From positions 62,001 through 126,000 of the forward strand of contig NZ_BDEP01000002.1 of assembly GCF_001662305.1 (NCBI RefSeq): 64,000 nucleotides of DNA. Direction: 5' to 3'. The notes beneath the pieces are model-generated. The model ran no database searches. It had not been told where the DNA came from and was given only the letters and a program-made list of their open reading frames with translations. Within the stretch, counting starts at the first letter, position 1, and the number at the start of each line of letters is the position of its first letter. This document shows positions 19,024 to 28,081 of this stretch, piece by piece. This stretch comes from Halomonas caseinilytica (GTDB lineage Bacteria; Pseudomonadota; Gammaproteobacteria; Pseudomonadales; Halomonadaceae). Made by a program: the position numbers and the translations under genes.

Positions 19024-20325
19024 TCACGCGATGGAGGCGGCGTCGGCTTGGCTTTCCCGAGGCGCACCGTAGACCGGATGACGAGCACACAGCTCGGCGA
19101 CCTTGCCGCGCACCTCGGCTTCGATCTCGGTGGTGTCCTCTTCCTTGGCCAGCACATCGAGGATGTCGCAGATCCAGCCGGCCAGGGCCACGCAATCCGC
19201 TTGATCGAAGCCACGCGTGGTCACCGCCGGGGTGCCGATGCGCAGCCCCGAGGTCACGAAGGGGCTCTGGGGATCATTGGGAACCGCGTTCTTGTTGACC
19301 GTGATATTGGCACGACCCAGGGCGGCATCCGCGCCCTTGCCGGTCACGCCGAGCTTGATCAGCGATACCAGGAAGAGGTGGTCGTCAGTGCCGCCGGATA
19401 CCACATCACAGCCGCGCTCGACGAACACTTCGGCCATGGCGCGGGCGTTGTCGATGACCCGCGCCTGATAACGCACGAAGTCCTGGCTCATGGCCTCGCG
19501 GAAGGCCACCGCCTTGGCGGCGATGACATGCATCAGCGGACCGCCCTGCTGGCCGGGGAAGACCGCGCCGTTGAGCTTCTTGTAGAGTGCCTCGTCGCCG
19601 CTGGCGGAGAGGATCAAGCCACCACGCGGCCCCCGCAGGGTCTTGTGGGTGGTGGTGGTCACCACATGCGCATGGGGCAACGGGCTCGGATAATGACCGG
19701 CGGCCACCAGACCCGCGACGTGCGCCATGTCGACCAGCAGCCAGGCGCCAACGGCATCGGCGATATCGCGGAAGCGGCGCCAGTTGATCACCCGGGAATA
19801 GGCCGAGAAGCCGGCGATGATCAGCTTGGGCTGGTGTTCGTGCGCCAGGCGCTCGACTTCCTCGTAGTCGATCTCGCCGGTCTCGGGATTCAGGCCGTAC
19901 TGCACGGCGTTGTAGTGCTTGCCGGAGAAGTTCGGCGCCGCCCCATGGGTCAGGTGACCGCCGTGAGCCAGGCTCATGCCCAGCACGGTGTCACCCGGCG
20001 AGACCAGCGCCATGAAGGCCGCTGCGTTGGCCTGGGCACCAGAGTGCGGCTGGACGTTGGCGTAATCGGCGCCGAACAGCGCACAGGCCCGCTCGATAGC
20101 CAGGCGCTCGACCACATCGACGTGCTCGCAGCCACCATAGTAGCGCTTGCCGGGATATCCCTCGGCATACTTGTTGGTCAGATGAGTGCCCTGAGCGGCC
20201 ATGACCTGCGGACTGGCATAGTTCTCCGAGGCGATGAGCTCGATGTGGGCTTCCTGTCGCGCCACTTCGTCAGCAATGGCGGCGGCGATCTGCGGATCGG
20301 TCTGGGTAAGGTTGTTGTCGTTCAT
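19024..20325 (-). CDS. glyA: Serine hydroxymethyltransferase
   Basis: PLP enzyme interconverting glycine plus 5,10-methylene-THF with serine plus THF. Full length (433 residues), with [11 protein letters not shown] near the N-terminus, [15 protein letters not shown] carrying the Schiff-base lysine, and conserved GGTDDHL. AGGTGA precedes the ATG. Placed first in the glyA-soxBDAG-purU unit, it is the island-specific copy that channels glycine and the methylene group released by sarcosine oxidase into serine; a second housekeeping copy elsewhere is likely but not visible. The 293 bases upstream hold no glycine riboswitch that I can recognise. Confidence 0.97.
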   Translation of the reverse strand: MNDNNLTQTDPQIAAAIADEVARQEAHIELIASENYASPQVMAAQGTHLTNKYAEGYPGKRYYGGCEHVDVVERLAIERACALFGADYANVQPHSGAQANAAAFMALVSPGDTVLGMSLAHGGHLTHGAAPNFSGKHYNAVQYGLNPETGEIDYEEVERLAHEHQPKLIIAGFSAYSRVINWRRFRDIADAVGAWLLVDMAHVAGLVAAGHYPSPLPHAHVVTTTTHKTLRGPRGGLILSASGDEALYKKLNGAVFPGQQGGPLMHVIAAKAVAFREAMSQDFVRYQARVIDNARAMAEVFVERGCDVVSGGTDDHLFLVSLIKLGVTGKGADAALGRANITVNKNAVPNDPQSPFVTSGLRIGTPAVTTRGFDQADCVALAGWICDILDVLAKEEDTTEIEAEVRGKVAELCARHPVYGAPRESQADAASIA

Positions 20326-20618
20326 GGCATCACCTGAGGGTTGACTTCACAACGTTAAGAAAAAGTGGATCGCCAGGTATTCTGGAAGCGACACCGTCAT
20401 CGTCGACCGAGACACCCGGCCGCGATCCGTTCTCCGTTGCCTCATTAATAGCCAACCCGGACGCTCAGCGATTGAACGTATGCGACAACTTTAACGCCAT
20501 ATTCACGACTGGCCGCGCAACATACTGTTCAGGGCGATATTTTTCTCGCCAAAAGATTGAATATCTCCACCACTCCACGGAGACCAACTCCCCCGAGGCA
20601 CACCCTCGCGGTTCGCTG

Positions 20619-21659
20619 TCACGCCTCCTGGGCAGGGCGTGATTCAATATGCAGGAAGAAGGGATCGACCTGGATCGCTTCGCGTCCCGAGGCCGTCTTG
20701 CGCACCGTGGAAGGCGTGGCACCGAAGGCATCACGAAAGTGGCGGGAAAAGTGCGCCGTGTCGGAGAAACCGCAGCGCTCACCGATCTCGGTCACGCTCT
20801 TGGCGGTATAGTGCAGCAACCAGAGGCCATAGCGCAGACGCAGGTCTCGAGCGAACTTCTGCGGACCGACACCGAGCTCGTCGCGGAACTTGCGTTCGAT
20901 ATTGCGGCGCGACGTTCCTACCCGACGAGCCAGCTCATCCACCGTGATCACCTCGCCGAGATGCTGTTCGATGATACCGATGGCGCGTCGCACCACGCGA
21001 TCCTCCACCTTGTCGAAGACCACTGGTTGCGGCTGGGGATGATCACCGCGACGCACCTCGTCGATGAGCATGATATGCAAGCTCTTCATGGCCCAGGCCT
21101 TGCCCAGGTGGCGCTCCACCAGATAGGCCGCCAGATCGGCGGCGGCGGTGCCGCCGGCGCATGTCAGCCGATTGCCGTCGTCGACGAACAGCCGATCCGC
21201 CACCGGCTCGATATCGGGGAAGCGCCGTGTCAGGTCGCCATGGTGGTACCAACTGACACAACAGCGCCGCCCGCCCATCACGCCCGCCTTGATCAGCGCA
21301 AAGACTCCGGTGCAGACGCCGATGAGCGGCACGCCCGCACGAGCCGCCCGACGCAGGTAGGCAATCGCCGTCTCGTCCACATCATCATGCTCGTCCTGCA
21401 CGCCACCGATGGTCACGATGTAGTCGAACTCCGTCGGCTCGCGAAAGGCTGTACAGGGCGTGATCGCCGCCCCGCAACTGGAAATGGCATCCTGCCCCGC
21501 GCTGGTCATGAACACCCAATGGCAGCGTAGTTGCCGACTCCGGTCGCCTTCGTCCGCCGCCAGACGCAGGCAATCGACGAAGGCCGCGAAGGGCAGCATG
21601 GTGAAACGACGCAACAGCACGAAGCCGACGGAAAGCGGTGGCGCAAGGGAATCGGTCAT
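20619..21659 (-). CDS. GlxA-type AraC-family regulator
   Basis: A 346-residue transcription regulator with an N-terminal DJ-1/PfpI-like domain (about 10-195, including GVCTGVFALIKAG at the nucleophile-elbow position) and a C-terminal AraC DNA-binding domain (about 225-325, TVDELARRVGTSRRNIERKF and GFSDTAHFSRHFRDAFG). Proteins of this architecture include GbdR, CdhR and SouR, which respond to betaine, dimethylglycine, carnitine or sarcosine. Its place between gbcB and glyA suggests control of this island, perhaps a SouR-like sarcosine sensor; that is inference. GAGG lies six bases before the ATG. Confidence 0.88.
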   Translation of the reverse strand: MTDSLAPPLSVGFVLLRRFTMLPFAAFVDCLRLAADEGDRSRQLRCHWVFMTSAGQDAISSCGAAITPCTAFREPTEFDYIVTIGGVQDEHDDVDETAIAYLRRAARAGVPLIGVCTGVFALIKAGVMGGRRCCVSWYHHGDLTRRFPDIEPVADRLFVDDGNRLTCAGGTAAADLAAYLVERHLGKAWAMKSLHIMLIDEVRRGDHPQPQPVVFDKVEDRVVRRAIGIIEQHLGEVITVDELARRVGTSRRNIERKFRDELGVGPQKFARDLRLRYGLWLLHYTAKSVTEIGERCGFSDTAHFSRHFRDAFGATPSTVRKTASGREAIQVDPFFLHIESRPAQEA

Positions 21660-21743
21660 GAGGGCCTCTCGAACGGAACGACCGGGAGCGCTTCAGTCTC
21701 CCGGTCGTTGAACAATGACGCAAACCCCGGCAGGGCAGTCGTC

Positions 21744-22850
21744 TCAGAAGTCCACCACGACATCGCCCAACGGCTTGCTGCAGCAGGAGAGAATGTAGCC
21801 CTCCTCGATGTCCTCTTCGGTGATGCCGCCATTGTGCTCCATATCCACCTGGCCGGAGGACAGCCCCACTCGACATGTGCCACAGATTCCCATGCCACAT
21901 GCCTTGGGAATGTGCAGGCCGAGCTTGGAGGCAGCGGCATGCACGGTCTCGCTGGGCAGAATCTTGACACTCTTGCCGGTGGAGCTGAACTCCACGGTGA
22001 CCAGATCGGCGGCATCGACTTCTTCCGCCTCGGCCTCGGCCTGCTCGACGTTCTCGATGACTTCTTCCTGGACGTCCATCGGCGTGGCGCCAAAGGACTC
22101 CTCATGGTAGTGGTCCATGTTGAAGCCGTTGGCCTTCAGCAACTGCTTGACGGCATTCATGTAAGGCGTGGGACCACAGCAGAAGATCTCCCGGTCCATG
22201 AAGTCCGGCGCCATCAGCTCGAGCATCGCCTGATTCAGGTAACCACGGAACCCCGACCAGGCCTCGCCCAGCTCGTCACCCCGCTCGCAGACGATATGCA
22301 GCTTGAACTCGGGAATCCGCGAGAAGATGTGCTCCAGTTCACGATGAAAGATCAGATCCTTGGGCGTACGCGCGCTGTGCACGAACTGCAGATCGACGGC
22401 GGCATTGGTATCGAACAGCCAGCGCACCATGGACATCAACGGCGTGATGCCGACACCACCGGAAAGCATCAGTATCTTGTCGGTCGGATAGTCGATGATG
22501 TTGAAGTTGCCGACCGGCCCATGCACCGCCAGTTCGTCGTTGATGCTCAGGTTGTCGTGCAGCCAGTTGGACACCACGCCGCCCGGCATGCGCTTGACGG
22601 TGATCGAGAAGCTGTAGGGAACCGACGGGGAACTGGAAATGGTGTAGGAGCGCATGATCGGCTCGCCATTGATCTCCAGTTCCAGGGTGACGAACTGCCC
22701 CGGCTTGAAGAAGAACATGACCGGCTGTTCGGCCATGAAACAGAAGGTACGGGTATCCCAGGTCTCCTGGATCACCTTGACGCAACGCACCAGATGGCGG
22801 CCATTGGTCCAGGTCTGGGTGGTGACGGGGTTAAGAAAGTTCATTGTCAT
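21744..22850 (-). CDS. gbcB: Glycine betaine monooxygenase reductase subunit
   Basis: The electron-transfer partner of GbcA, 368 residues. It has a flavin-binding reductase barrel (RSYTISSSPS), an NAD-binding domain (LSGGVGITPLMSMVRWL), an acidic linker rich in Glu, and a C-terminal plant-type 2Fe-2S domain (CGMGICGTCRVG and a later CC). It passes electrons from NAD(P)H to the Rieske centre. The start at 22850 (MTMNF) matches the family; its Shine-Dalgarno is weak, and the frame stays open to 22988. It is divergent from gbcA, as in Pseudomonas. Confidence 0.94.
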   Translation of the reverse strand: MTMNFLNPVTTQTWTNGRHLVRCVKVIQETWDTRTFCFMAEQPVMFFFKPGQFVTLELEINGEPIMRSYTISSSPSVPYSFSITVKRMPGGVVSNWLHDNLSINDELAVHGPVGNFNIIDYPTDKILMLSGGVGITPLMSMVRWLFDTNAAVDLQFVHSARTPKDLIFHRELEHIFSRIPEFKLHIVCERGDELGEAWSGFRGYLNQAMLELMAPDFMDREIFCCGPTPYMNAVKQLLKANGFNMDHYHEESFGATPMDVQEEVIENVEQAEAEAEEVDAADLVTVEFSSTGKSVKILPSETVHAAASKLGLHIPKACGMGICGTCRVGLSSGQVDMEHNGGITEEDIEEGYILSCCSKPLGDVVVDF

Positions 22851-23181
22851 CGTCGCGTCGCCTAGGCTGCAGCATGGAGGTGTCCGACCGCGGTGCCCGC
22901 CTGCCGTTGAGCGAATTCTGCGCAGCCCCTCGCTTGTCGGCTTGCCTGTCAGCGACACAGGCATATCCATGGCATCCAGAGATACCAATTTTTCTTACAT
23001 CTGGCGTCGCAACTGCATCGACTCGCGTCGTCGGCAGACAACCCCCGCTTCTGACGCTGTTCCACACTCGCTGCCAATCCGCCACGACCTACACCGTCGC
23101 GCGGCCCGCACGACCCTGACCGGCTCCCCCAACCTACAATCCCGAGGTCACGCGAGTGACCCTGCAATGAGGAAGTGCTTC
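22851..23181. promoter_or_regulatory. Divergent gbcB-gbcA control region
   Basis: These 331 bases lie between two divergent betaine-oxidation genes and must contain promoters for both. I see TGTCG (22935-22939) and CGACA (22953-22957) as inverted half-sites 13 bases apart, and a perfect inverted repeat close to gbcA. I cannot place -10/-35 boxes with confidence. In Pseudomonas GbdR activates both genes from this kind of region. Confidence 0.55.
23146..23161 (+). promoter_or_regulatory. Inverted repeat just upstream of gbcA
   Basis: GGTCAC, spacer GCGA, GTGACC: a perfect six-base inverted repeat ending seven bases before the GAGGA ribosome-binding site of gbcA. It could be an operator or a leader hairpin that affects translation. 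Confidence 0.5.
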
Positions 23182-24465
23182 ATGGATTCCCTGTCCTTTG
23201 CCCGTCTGGATGACCCCCTGGCCACGGCCCGCGATGCCGCGGCTGAGATGTTGACGCAGCGCCATCGCCGCTTCTCGTTGCCACAGCCGTTCTACAACGA
23301 CGAACGGTTGTTCCAGTTGGATATCCAGGAGATCTTCTCGAAGGAATGGCTGTTCGCCGGCCTGACCTGCGAGCTTCCCTCCAAGGGCAACTTCATCACC
23401 CTGGAGATCGGGGACAATCCGGTTGTCATCGTGCGCGGCAACAAGGGCGAGATACATGCCTTCCACAATGTCTGCCGGCACCGTGGTTCGCGGCTGTGCC
23501 TGAAGGAGAGCGGCAAGGTCGCCAAGCTGGTCTGCCCCTACCACCAGTGGACCTATGAACTCGACGGGCGGCTGCTGTTCGCCGGCACCGACATGGGCGA
23601 GGATTTCGATCTTTCCGCCTACGGCTTGAAGCCCGTGCACGTCAGGACCGCCGGCGGCTACATCTTCATCAGCCTGGCCGAACAGCCTCCGGCCATCGAC
23701 GAGCTGCTGGAGTCCCTGGAGCATTATCTCGCCCCCTATGACATGGACAACGTCAAGGTGGCCGTGGAATCCAGCATCGTCGAGCAGGCCAACTGGAAAC
23801 TGGTGATCGAGAACAACCGGGAGTGCTACCACTGCAACGGCGCGCACCCGGAACTGCTCAACTCCCTGCAGGAATTCGACGACAGCGAGGATCCTCGCGC
23901 CACACCGGCCTACAAGGAACTGGTGGCGCGCAAGCAAGGGGAATGGCAAGCCATGGGCGTGCCCTGGCAGCTCAAGCGGTTGGGCCGACGCAATCGCCTG
24001 ACCCGCACGCCGCTGCTGGACGGTACCGTCTCGATGACCATGGATGGCAAGCAGGCCTGCCAGAAGCTGATGGGAAATGTGCCAAGCCCCGACCTCGGCG
24101 TGTTACGCATCCTCCACCTGCCCAATTCCTGGAACCATTTCATGGGGGATCACGCCGTGGTCTTCCGCGTCCTCCCGCTGGGACCGCAAAAAACCATGGT
24201 GACCACCAAGTGGCTGGTGCATAAGGATGCCGTCGAGGGCGTCGATTACGATCCCGAGCGGATGCGCCGCGTCTGGGACGCTACCAACGACCAGGATCGT
24301 CGTCTCGCCGAGGAGAACCAGCGCGGCATCAACTCCTCCGCCTACGAACCGGGCCCCTACTCCGAGACGTTCGAATTCGGCGTGATCGACTTCGTCGACT
24401 GGTACAGCGAACGCATGCTGGAAAACCTCGGCTACACCTCCCACCTGGCCCTGGCCGAAGGATGA
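23182..24465 (+). CDS. gbcA: Glycine betaine monooxygenase oxygenase subunit
   Basis: A Rieske non-haem iron oxygenase (427 residues) that demethylates glycine betaine to dimethylglycine and formaldehyde. The Rieske ligands are C98, H100, C118 and H121; the mononuclear iron site shows H217 and H222 in ECYHCNGAHPEL. The start at 23182 (MDSLSF) has GAGGA eight bases upstream; an ATG at 23167 in the same frame and a long open frame upstream are not supported. It is convergent with the small 79-residue gene and separated from it by a strong hairpin. Confidence 0.96.
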   Translation: MDSLSFARLDDPLATARDAAAEMLTQRHRRFSLPQPFYNDERLFQLDIQEIFSKEWLFAGLTCELPSKGNFITLEIGDNPVVIVRGNKGEIHAFHNVCRHRGSRLCLKESGKVAKLVCPYHQWTYELDGRLLFAGTDMGEDFDLSAYGLKPVHVRTAGGYIFISLAEQPPAIDELLESLEHYLAPYDMDNVKVAVESSIVEQANWKLVIENNRECYHCNGAHPELLNSLQEFDDSEDPRATPAYKELVARKQGEWQAMGVPWQLKRLGRRNRLTRTPLLDGTVSMTMDGKQACQKLMGNVPSPDLGVLRILHLPNSWNHFMGDHAVVFRVLPLGPQKTMVTTKWLVHKDAVEGVDYDPERMRRVWDATNDQDRRLAEENQRGINSSAYEPGPYSETFEFGVIDFVDWYSERMLENLGYTSHLALAEG

Positions 24466-24483
24466 CCGCCACCTGACGATATC

Positions 24484-24505
24484 GCCGGCCCCTTACGGGG
24501 CCGGC
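24484..24505. terminator. Stem-loop between gbcA and the convergent small gene
   Basis: GCCGGCCCC, loop TTAC, GGGGCCGGC: nine GC pairs between two convergent genes. No T-run on either side, so termination would be imperfect or Rho-assisted. Confidence 0.55.
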
Positions 24506-24521
24506 GGCATTCAGGGTCGCA

Positions 24522-24761
24522 TCAACGCAACCCGGGCAGCAAAAAGCGCTCGATGGCCGCCCTCACCGAGGGCAGCAACACATCCGTCTTGCCCATCATT
24601 TCGCGCACCAGGTCCTGGAGTCCAGGCACCCCCACGTCCATATGCTTGCGCAACGCCATTCGTGCACAGGTCTCGGGACAGGCGTGTTCAGGGATGCGCA
24701 CTCCCAACTCAACCAGCCGGTCGCGGAAATCGTCCCCATCGATCAGCTCAACGATCATCAT
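24522..24761 (-). CDS. Small cysteine-containing protein of unknown function
   Basis: A 79-residue protein starting MMIVELIDGDDF. The start at 24761 has GGGAGG eight bases upstream; the frame remains open to 24896 but without another good site. It contains EHACPETCARMALRK, a C-x3-C pair in a basic helix-like segment, and a C-terminal amphipathic region. I do not recognise a family. It lies between fdhA (184 bases upstream on the same strand) and gbcA (convergent), so it could be the second gene of an fdhA unit. Metal or redox function is possible but unproven. Confidence 0.6.
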   Translation of the reverse strand: MMIVELIDGDDFRDRLVELGVRIPEHACPETCARMALRKHMDVGVPGLQDLVREMMGKTDVLLPSVRAAIERFLLPGLR

Positions 24762-24945
24762 CGCATCATCCTCCCTTCGGCCATCGCCGCATCGACGTAT
24801 CCCGGCGTGACGCTGGGCCGCGCGATGCACGTGACGCTTGCTCTTGACGAAGACTGGCATCGCCCCGCAGGACTGGCAATGCCAAAAGAGGTCCACCCGG
24901 GAAACCGGATGGACCTCGTCGAGCCATCATGTCGTCGACTGTGTC

Positions 24946-26139
24946 TCAGGCAGCGACGCTGCCATGAGGATCCATGACGAATTTCTTCGCCGCGCCACCG
25001 TCGAAGTCGGCATACCCCTTGGGCGCCTCATCCAGGGTGATCATCTGAACATTGACCGCATCAGCGATCTTGACCTTGTCGAACAGGATCGCCTGCATCA
25101 ACGGACGGTGATATTTCATGACCGGGCACTGACCGGTATGGAAGGAATGGGACTTCGCCCAACCCTGGCCGAAGCGCATGCTCAAGGAGCCTTGCTTGGC
25201 GGCTTCGTCAGCGGCGCCGGGATCTTCGGTCACATACAGGCCCGGAATGCCGATCTTCCCGCCGGCACGCGTCAGCGACATGGCGGAGTTCAGCACGGCC
25301 GCGGGCGCTTCCTTGCCGTGGTTGCAGCCACAGGCGTGGGCCTCGAAACCGACGCAGTCGACGAAGGCATCGACCTCGCGCTCGCCCAGGATCACCTCGA
25401 TCTTGTCGGCCATGTCGCCATCCTGGGTCAGGTCGATGGTCTCGCAGCCGAAGCTACGGGCCTGTGCCAGACGCTCCTCGATCATGTCGCCGACGATGAC
25501 GCAGGCCGCGCCCAGCAGCTGTGCAGATACCGCCGCGGCTAGACCGACCGGACCGGCGCCGGCGATGTAGACAGTGCTGCCCGGGCCAACGCCAGCAGTG
25601 ACGCAGCCATGGAAGCCAGTGGGGAAGATATCGGACAGCAACGTCAGGTCACGGATCTTCTCCATCGCCTGATCGGCATCCGGGAATTTCAGCAGGTTGA
25701 AATCCGCATAGGGCACCATGACGTAGTCGGTCTGGCCACCGACCCAACCACCCATGTCGACATAACCGTAGGCAGCACCGGGACGGGCCGGATTGACGTT
25801 GAGACAGATACCGGTCTGGCCTTCCTTGCAGTTACGGCAGCGACCACAGGCGATATTGAAGGGTACCGAGACCATATCGCCCGGCTTGAGGAACTCGACA
25901 TCGCGTCCGGTTTCAATGACGATTCCGGTGATTTCGTGGCCGAGAACCAGCCCCTCGGGGGCCGTGGTGCGGCCTCGTACCATATGCTGGTCACTGCCAC
26001 AGATGTTGGTGGTCACGACCTTTAGAATCACGCCGTGCTGGCATTTGCGGTTGCCAAGCGCAAGTTCCGGGTAGGGAATCGACTCGACAGCGACTTGCCC
26101 TGGACCCTTGTAGACGACACCGCGGTTGGCTGTGCTCAT
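24946..26139 (-). CDS. fdhA: Glutathione-independent formaldehyde dehydrogenase
   Basis: Zinc-dependent medium-chain dehydrogenase oxidising formaldehyde to formate with tightly bound NAD+, without glutathione. It matches P. putida-type FdhA along 397 residues: catalytic zinc residues C47 and H68, structural zinc cysteines at 98, 101, 104 and 112, Rossmann GAGPVGLAAA, and the family-specific IGIPGLYVTEDPGA and GQGWAKSHSFHTGQ. GGAAG precedes the ATG. In this island it removes formaldehyde released by the betaine and dimethylglycine demethylation steps. A perfect hairpin lies in its leader. Confidence 0.96.
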   Translation of the reverse strand: MSTANRGVVYKGPGQVAVESIPYPELALGNRKCQHGVILKVVTTNICGSDQHMVRGRTTAPEGLVLGHEITGIVIETGRDVEFLKPGDMVSVPFNIACGRCRNCKEGQTGICLNVNPARPGAAYGYVDMGGWVGGQTDYVMVPYADFNLLKFPDADQAMEKIRDLTLLSDIFPTGFHGCVTAGVGPGSTVYIAGAGPVGLAAAVSAQLLGAACVIVGDMIEERLAQARSFGCETIDLTQDGDMADKIEVILGEREVDAFVDCVGFEAHACGCNHGKEAPAAVLNSAMSLTRAGGKIGIPGLYVTEDPGAADEAAKQGSLSMRFGQGWAKSHSFHTGQCPVMKYHRPLMQAILFDKVKIADAVNVQMITLDEAPKGYADFDGGAAKKFVMDPHGSVAA

Positions 26140-26667
26140 GGTTATCTTCCTTCGGCTTGTGGTGAGAGGCGGAAGCTCCGCCTCTCGACCATAGCCCCTC
26201 CACGGAAGCGCACTGTTCCCAGCGAGTCACCGCCATGTCAAAACGAGACATCCGTCATGACACAGCGTCGGCCACCTGCCCGGGACGGCCCTGCAGGCCG
26301 AGAGGCAAGCGCATGCCGCGATGGGGACGCCCCTATCCCGGCCTCTTCCTTCGATCATTCGACGCACACCACCGTCAAGCCATCCAGAGGCCATTGTCGC
26401 CAGCGACGCCATCGAATGTCTCGACGCGCCACTCGGCCGACGTTTTCGCCCCGTTCACGATACGCTGGTTGCCCGGCACGGGGCATTGATTTACAAAGTG
26501 TCTCGGGATGATGAGTGGTGCGTTTCCGGTCACGGCACGGGCATCGAATCGGCCCGATACGGAAAGCCACCGACATTGCCTCCTGGCGCATTCGCCACGG
26601 AGGTGATAGTCATGTTGAACTACCCCAGCGATATGGACTCGCTGCCACCTACAGGAGATTGCCGAAT
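26140..26667. other. 528-base non-coding gap upstream of fdhA and the IalB-like gene
   Basis: No open frame here has both a good ribosome-binding site and a recognisable product. It holds the divergent control signals for fdhA (minus) and the IalB-like gene (plus), and the hairpin at 26164-26186. I see no tRNA, riboswitch or insertion element. Confidence 0.6.
26164..26186 (-). other. Perfect hairpin in the fdhA leader
   Basis: Arms GAGAGGCGGA / TCCGCCTCTC (ten pairs) around a three-base centre, 24 bases before the fdhA ATG. No U-run follows on either strand. Possible leader hairpin or operator. Confidence 0.6.
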
Positions 26668-27186
26668 ATGTTTGACCGCCTCGCGCCACGCCTCTGTCTC
26701 GTCGCGCTGCTTTCACTGCTGGCCTTCGCGCCGCAGGCCTTCGCCCAGCAACAACCGACGGGCAATGCCAACGTCACTACCGAGCAGTACCAGGATTGGG
26801 AAGTGATCTGCCCGCAGGATGCCAGCCAGGGGCCCTGCACCATGAACCAGATCATCACCAATGCCGACAGCGACCAGCCGTTGATGCGCGTGGTCATCGC
26901 CAACCCGCCTCAAGCCGATACGCCCGTGATGACCTTCCTGATGCCGCTGGGCGTCCGCCTGGCGCCGGGCCTGCAACTCAGCGTCGATAACGGCGAACCG
27001 GTGCAGTTCCCCTATCAGGTCTGCCAGCAACAAGGCTGCCGTGCCGACGTACCCCTCCAGCCCTCGCTGCTGCAAGGCCTGCGTGGCGGCACCACGGCAA
27101 CCCTGAGCCTGATCGCACCGAACGGTCAGCGCATGGACCTGGATATCTCGCTGATGGGCTTCACCGACGCCATGGCCCAGATCTGA
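26668..27186 (+). CDS. IalB-like invasion-associated locus B family protein
   Basis: A 172-residue exported protein: Sec signal peptide to about residue 25 (ending AFAQ), then the IalB pattern YQDWEVICPQD...GPCTMNQII, MTFLMPLGVRLAPGLQLSVDNGEP and CQQQGCRADV, with four cysteines positioned as in the family. Although named for invasion, members are common in free-living proteobacteria and the molecular role is unknown. AGGAGA lies nine bases before the ATG. It is divergent from fdhA and convergent with etfB, ending at a strong terminator. Confidence 0.82.
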   Translation: MFDRLAPRLCLVALLSLLAFAPQAFAQQQPTGNANVTTEQYQDWEVICPQDASQGPCTMNQIITNADSDQPLMRVVIANPPQADTPVMTFLMPLGVRLAPGLQLSVDNGEPVQFPYQVCQQQGCRADVPLQPSLLQGLRGGTTATLSLIAPNGQRMDLDISLMGFTDAMAQI

Positions 27187-27210
27187 TATCGAAGCTCGCC
27201 CGACCTCGGA

Positions 27211-27248
27211 ACGCAAAAACGGCGGCCCTCTCAGGCCGCCGTTTGCGT
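27211..27248. terminator. Bidirectional terminator between IalB-like gene and etfB
   Basis: AAACGGCGGCC / GGCCGCCGTTT, eleven pairs with loop CTCTCA and short A/T flanks on both sides. It ends the plus-strand IalB-like gene and the minus-strand dgcA-dgcB-etfA-etfB run. Confidence 0.88.
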
Positions 27249-27277
27249 TTCGTTCAAGCGCCTCACGGGCTGGCGTG

Positions 27278-28081
27278 TCAACGCAGAACCTCTTCCTCGC
27301 GCAGCAGCTTCAGAATTGCCTCGGCCCCCTGTTCCGGCGTGACATCTGTCAGTACCTGACCGCCCCCGCCTTCGGCCTTGGCCGCGGCAGCCTTGAAGCG
27401 ATCCCGCGCCGAGGCTGCCTTGACGATCTTCAGGCGCTTGGGGCGCTTGCGGGCGGGCTGCACCTGCCATTCGGCCCATGCCTCGTCGCGACTGACCGGG
27501 CCCGCGATCGTCTCGAAGGTGCCACGGCGCGCCGGTCCATAAGCGCTCTGGCGAGGCGCGGGAGCCGCGCCGTCGACGGTGACGATAGCCGGCAGGCGCA
27601 CCTTGAGACGCCGCCGCTGCCCGCGCGGCAGGGCTTGTAGCAGGGTCGCCACACCATTCTCGACGCTTTCCACCGCCGCCAAGCCACTTACCAGGGGCCA
27701 TCCGAGACGCTCGGCCAGCAGGTAGGGCAACAATCCCGACCCTTCTCCCCGCTCGGCGCGCTCGCCGGTAATCACCAGCTGTGGCATGGCCGCGTCCAGG
27801 GTTTCGGCAAGCGCAGGCAGCACATCGGCGCCCTCCGGCTGCTCGAGCAACGAGAGTTCGGAGAAGCCCATGCCCAGGTAGCCACGCAACGCCGGCTCAC
27901 TCGCCTCTGCCAGTTCACCGGCATGCAGCAGGCTCACTTCAGCGTCCGCCAGCGACCGCGCCAGCTCAACGCCCCGGGCGTCTTGATCGGCACGCCTCGC
28001 CCGGCCGGTCACCGGATGACGCCCGATGGAAACCAGCACCGTCACTTCCAGCGCCGGCGTCATGGTGGTGTCAGGCTGCAT
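27278..28081 (-). CDS. etfB: Electron transfer flavoprotein beta subunit
   Basis: A 267-residue ETF beta-family protein with the usual layout (VLVSIGRHP start, AMPQLVITGERA, LPYLLAERLGWPLVSGLAAVE, RLPAIVTVDGAAPAPR). It carries the AMP-binding side of the ETF dimer. GAGGAG lies seven bases before the ATG at 28081, and the gene overlaps the 3' end of etfA by eleven bases. Together with EtfA it most likely takes electrons from the DgcA/DgcB dimethylglycine system; the gene order supports a dedicated ETF rather than the fatty-acid ETF. Confidence 0.93.
   Translation of the reverse strand: MQPDTTMTPALEVTVLVSIGRHPVTGRARRADQDARGVELARSLADAEVSLLHAGELAEASEPALRGYLGMGFSELSLLEQPEGADVLPALAETLDAAMPQLVITGERAERGEGSGLLPYLLAERLGWPLVSGLAAVESVENGVATLLQALPRGQRRRLKVRLPAIVTVDGAAPAPRQSAYGPARRGTFETIAGPVSRDEAWAEWQVQPARKRPKRLKIVKAASARDRFKAAAAKAEGGGGQVLTDVTPEQGAEAILKLLREEEVLR

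Noticed and set aside
20326..20618. Possible glycine riboswitch upstream of glyA
   Set aside because: No tandem glycine-aptamer pattern was recognisable in the 293 bases, and no clear terminator-antiterminator pair.
22851..22988. A longer gbcB start at 22988
   Set aside because: The extra 46 residues do not resemble GbcB and would run over the divergent gbcA control region.
26235..26489. Short plus-strand open frame in the gap upstream of the IalB-like gene
   Set aside because: No ribosome-binding site, Arg/Pro-rich noise composition, no family; overlaps other equally poor frames.
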